Positions 61,687 through 64,000 of a stretch of 64,000 nucleotides of DNA are shown piece by piece. How positions within the stretch are numbered: position 1 is the stretch's first letter; the number at the start of each line of letters is the position of its first letter. The notes below the pieces were generated by a model. It saw only the letters and a list, made by a program, of their open reading frames with translations. It did not search any database and was not told where the DNA came from. The stretch spans positions 1,674,001 through 1,738,000 of the forward strand of contig NC_009718.1 in NCBI RefSeq assembly GCF_000017545.1. Reading direction: 5' to 3'. The DNA comes from Fervidobacterium nodosum Rt17-B1. Its GTDB lineage: Bacteria > Thermotogota > Thermotogae > Thermotogales > Fervidobacteriaceae. Position numbers and translations under genes: made by a program.

Positions 61687-61722
61687 ACTTATAAATAATT
61701 ACACATTTGAAGGAGTGATAAG

Positions 61723-62232
61723 ATGAGATTTTTAGACGGAGTAAATGTTACTTACATTAAAAAGAGCGAGAAAGAAAAATATTCTAAAGTTCTTCGAGAA
61801 ATTTCAAAAAGTGGCACAAGTTTAGAATTTAGACCAGTGAATGGTAAAGATTATGGTCATTATCGAATAGAATTTTACGAACCAACGGATAAATTACCAA
61901 CAATGAAGGTCATAGGTTTTCTTACACAAGAAGCACCTTTAGACTGGTTAATGAGTTTGGATAATCAATCCGAAATTACTTTAAATGATGTTTTTCATGT
62001 TGTTGACACAGAGATCATTGAGGTTAACCAAGCTGATTTTATACATTCTGTTGTGATTGAACAGTATAAAGTTTATTCAATAATAAATAAGGAAAAAACC
62101 CAAGGATTAACGGTAAATGAACTTGTTAAATTAACACTTGAGAAGATGTTTGAAGTATATTTTGATGAAAAGTTCAATGAAGAAGAATATGATATAGAGG
62201 TTCATCCTGAGTTAACTGATTACTTTGTTTGA
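61723..62232 (+). CDS. Hypothetical protein
   Basis: 169 residues, not recognised. No signal peptide or membrane helix. An alpha/beta profile with a charged, acidic C-terminus (EVYFDEKFNEEEYDIEVHPEL). AAGGAGTG precedes the ATG. Last gene of the cinA run, 36 nt after the YdjM-like gene and before a bidirectional terminator. Confidence 0.65.
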   Translation: MRFLDGVNVTYIKKSEKEKYSKVLREISKSGTSLEFRPVNGKDYGHYRIEFYEPTDKLPTMKVIGFLTQEAPLDWLMSLDNQSEITLNDVFHVVDTEIIEVNQADFIHSVVIEQYKVYSIINKEKTQGLTVNELVKLTLEKMFEVYFDEKFNEEEYDIEVHPELTDYFV

Positions 62233-62245
62233 TTTTAAAAAATAA

Positions 62246-62290
62246 AAAACGGTCGGCTGAATAAAATCTTACACCGACCGTTTTGTTTTT
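62246..62290. terminator. Bidirectional terminator between convergent genes
   Basis: Perfect stem AAAACGGTCGG / CCGACCGTTTT around a 17-nt loop, with TTTTGTTTTT on plus and TTTTTTATTTTTTAAAA on minus. Confidence 0.8.
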
Positions 62291-62299
62291 TAGTATAAT

Positions 62300-63370
62300 T
62301 TAATCTTCAGGTATTATCTTGGCTATATCTGGTACTATATCGATTTTTACTTCACTACCTTCGACTAATTCACTTTCAAATGGTGGAACAATTTTAATCA
62401 TAACTTCACCAAACTCTGTGTCTATATAGTATTCGATGAAATTACCAAGATAAACCACAGTTTTGATTTTTCCACTTATTGGTCCTTCTTTTGATATCTT
62501 TAACCCTTCTGGCCTACAACCTAATATATATTTTTCAGATTTGGCTGTTGGGAGAGCAGAAATTTTGTATGTTTTCCCTTTTAATCTTATCGTTGTTTCT
62601 TCTTTTCCAATTTCAAGAACTTCAATTGGGAAGAAGTTGATTTTTCCTATGAATTCAGCTGCAAACTTACTTGCAGGTCTTTCGTATATATCCTCTGGTG
62701 TGCCGATTTGCTCTATTTTTCCTTTATTCATTAACACGATTTTATCGGATAATGTCAAAGCTTCCGTTCTATCATGAGTAACATATATCGCAGTGATGCC
62801 TACTTCTCTTTGTATTCTCTTTATTTCAACTCTCATCTGTTCTCTCAACAGAACATCTAAATTTGATAAAGGTTCATCAAAGAGCAATACAGATGGTTCA
62901 ACTACAAGGGCTCTTGCAAGCGCAACTCTTTGTTGTTGCCCACCAGAAAGGCTTGATGGTGGTCTATCGCCAAACCCTTCTAAACCAACTATTTTTAAAA
63001 TGTTTTCAACCCTTTTATTTATTTCTTCTTTTGGAATTTTTCTCATCTTGAGTCCGTATGCTATGTTTTCTTTTACATTCATATGTGGAAATAATCCGTA
63101 GCTTTGAAAGACCATCGCGGTGTCTCGTTTCCATGGTGGAATTTCAACAACATTCGTATCATTTATCAAAATGCGCCCACTTGTAGGTTTTTCAAATCCA
63201 GCAATCATTCTCAATGTTGTTGTTTTGCCGCAGCCAGATGGCCCAAGTAATGTTACAAACTCACCTGGTTTGACTTCAAAACTTATATTATCAACAGCTT
63301 TTATTTCCCTACCCTTGTAGTCTTTGAATATCTTTGAGACACTTTCTATTTTTAAAGATACTTGCTTCAC
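62300..63370 (-). CDS. ABC transporter ATPase (FbpC/PotA/thiamine type)
   Basis: 356 residues. Walker A GPSGCGKTT, Q-loop MVFQSYGLFPHM, signature LSGGQQQR, Walker B VLLFDEPLSNLD, H-loop VTHD, and the C-terminal TOBE-type domain (GCRPEGLKISKEGPISGKI) of the CUT1/iron/polyamine importers. Energises uptake of an unknown substrate; iron or polyamine types fit the permease downstream-coded at 63412. The start is GTG at 63370. Read on the minus strand it follows the permease gene by 41 nt. Confidence 0.9.
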   Translation of the reverse strand: MKQVSLKIESVSKIFKDYKGREIKAVDNISFEVKPGEFVTLLGPSGCGKTTTLRMIAGFEKPTSGRILINDTNVVEIPPWKRDTAMVFQSYGLFPHMNVKENIAYGLKMRKIPKEEINKRVENILKIVGLEGFGDRPPSSLSGGQQQRVALARALVVEPSVLLFDEPLSNLDVLLREQMRVEIKRIQREVGITAIYVTHDRTEALTLSDKIVLMNKGKIEQIGTPEDIYERPASKFAAEFIGKINFFPIEVLEIGKEETTIRLKGKTYKISALPTAKSEKYILGCRPEGLKISKEGPISGKIKTVVYLGNFIEYYIDTEFGEVMIKIVPPFESELVEGSEVKIDIVPDIAKIIPED

Positions 63371-63411
63371 TCTCTATTCACGCCCCTTCTATAAATGAAT
63401 AATCTTCTAGT

Positions 63412-64000
63412 TTACTGTACAATTGTTTTTTCAAGGTATTCGCTTTTTTTGACAAGAATTCTAAGTAGTCCAAATACTGTTAGTATTATTATTATGAGCA
63501 CTGAAGATAAAACACTTGCAAGTCCGAATCTTAAATTTTCGGAGAAATTGTATATTTGCATTGTTATGTGATACCACTTGGCTGAAATTAAGAAAACCAC
63601 AGCACTAACTGCTGTCATTGACCTAACGAAAGTGTAAGACAAACTTGAAATAAATGCAGGTCGTATCAGTGGTAAAATAATAGTTGAAAATACTGTTTGT
63701 GGGTTTGCACCTAAGTTTTGAGCGGCTTCCTCTATAGATGGATCTATCTGCTTTAATGTTGCAACTCCACCTTCTACCCCAACGGGTAATTCTCTAATAA
63801 CGTAATTTATTACAATTATTGCGGCCGTGCCTACTAAAATAATTGGTGGTTTATTAAACGCTATAACGTAACTAATACCTATAAGTGTACCAGGTATTGA
63901 AAACGGTAGTAATACCAATCCTTGCAAAATCTTCTTTCCTGGAAATTTCTTTCTTACGAATAAAAATGCGACAATCATTGAAAAAATACCAGCTATTGGC
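63412..64000 (-). CDS. ABC transporter permease, C-terminal part (FbpB/PotB type; runs off window)
   Basis: The frame continues past 64000, so only about 196 C-terminal residues are seen. At least four membrane helices. EAA loop EEAAQNLGANPQTVFSTIILPLIRPA (about 70 residues from the C-terminus region's middle) is that of iron(III)/thiamine/polyamine permeases. The ATG at 63978 is internal, not the start. Cotranscribed with the ATPase gene at 62300. Confidence 0.85.
   Translation of the reverse strand, partial: PIAGIFSMIVAFLFVRKKFPGKKILQGLVLLPFSIPGTLIGISYVIAFNKPPIILVGTAAIIVINYVIRELPVGVEGGVATLKQIDPSIEEAAQNLGANPQTVFSTIILPLIRPAFISSLSYTFVRSMTAVSAVVFLISAKWYHITMQIYNFSENLRFGLASVLSSVLIIIILTVFGLLRILVKKSEYLEKTIVQ

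Overview
The window is an AT-rich bacterial chromosome segment, most likely from a fermentative thermophile of the Thermotogota and probably a Fervidobacterium. The clearest pointer is the GH5 endoglucanase at 24601-25632. Its length (343 residues) and catalytic glutamates (E167, E283) match what I remember of FnCel5A from Fervidobacterium nodosum. Other pointers are a PPi-type phosphofructokinase, a short flagellin, an archaeal-type GH1 glycosidase, many Opp/Dpp-like sugar or peptide importers, and exported proteins built from FnIII-like and propeller repeats. The genus is inferred from memory, not from a search.

Layout. 1-3.8 kb (mostly minus): the start of an EF-G-like GTPase, folA, then groES-groEL behind a good promoter and a degenerate CIRCE operator. 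4.2-9.2 kb (plus): three exported proteins, one ending in a dockerin-like calcium module. 9.2-16.3 kb (minus): an MFS carrier and PPi-phosphofructokinase, flagellin with a sigma-28-like promoter, and a 1131-residue FnIII/propeller protein. 16.6-25.6 kb (plus): a beta-glucan locus with binding protein, two permeases, two ATPases, GH1, a LacI regulator and a secreted GH5. 25.7-33.8 kb (minus): a second Opp/Dpp importer whose last permease gene is split by a 1483-bp ISL3-family element with a perfect 8-bp target duplication. 34-41 kb (minus): xseB, xseA, a GH31 glucosidase, panC, dprA and a small RnfB-like Fe-S protein. 41-52 kb: two nearly identical 1046-bp IS6-like elements in direct orientation. 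Between them lie a candidate small RNA, a partial Pel exopolysaccharide locus (pelG, pelD, pelE), metF, priA and an NSS-type sodium symporter with a previously unlisted 33-residue MetS-like small subunit. 52-56.3 kb (minus): CotH, an anchored protein, an ABC-2 permease and a probable outer-membrane barrel protein. 56.4-62.2 kb (plus): two tRNAs, cinA, a second LacI regulator, ddl, an M48 protease and two membrane or unknown proteins. 62.3-64 kb (minus): an iron/polyamine-type ABC ATPase and a permease that runs off the window.

How the genes work together. The plus-strand ABC/GH1/LacI/GH5 block should cut beta-1,4-glucan outside the cell, import the oligosaccharides and hydrolyse them inside. 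The GH31 enzyme and PPi-phosphofructokinase feed the same glycolytic metabolism. The most unusual material is: (1) the truncated Pel locus without pelA, B, C or F in view, with pelD out of frame with its only good ribosome-binding site; (2) an orphan promoter-hairpin-terminator unit just upstream of pelG; (3) an inverted repeat in the ISL3 element that would mask the transposase start in read-through transcripts; (4) IS insertions that cut off the native promoters of two genes; and (5) several perfect hairpins inside coding sequences.
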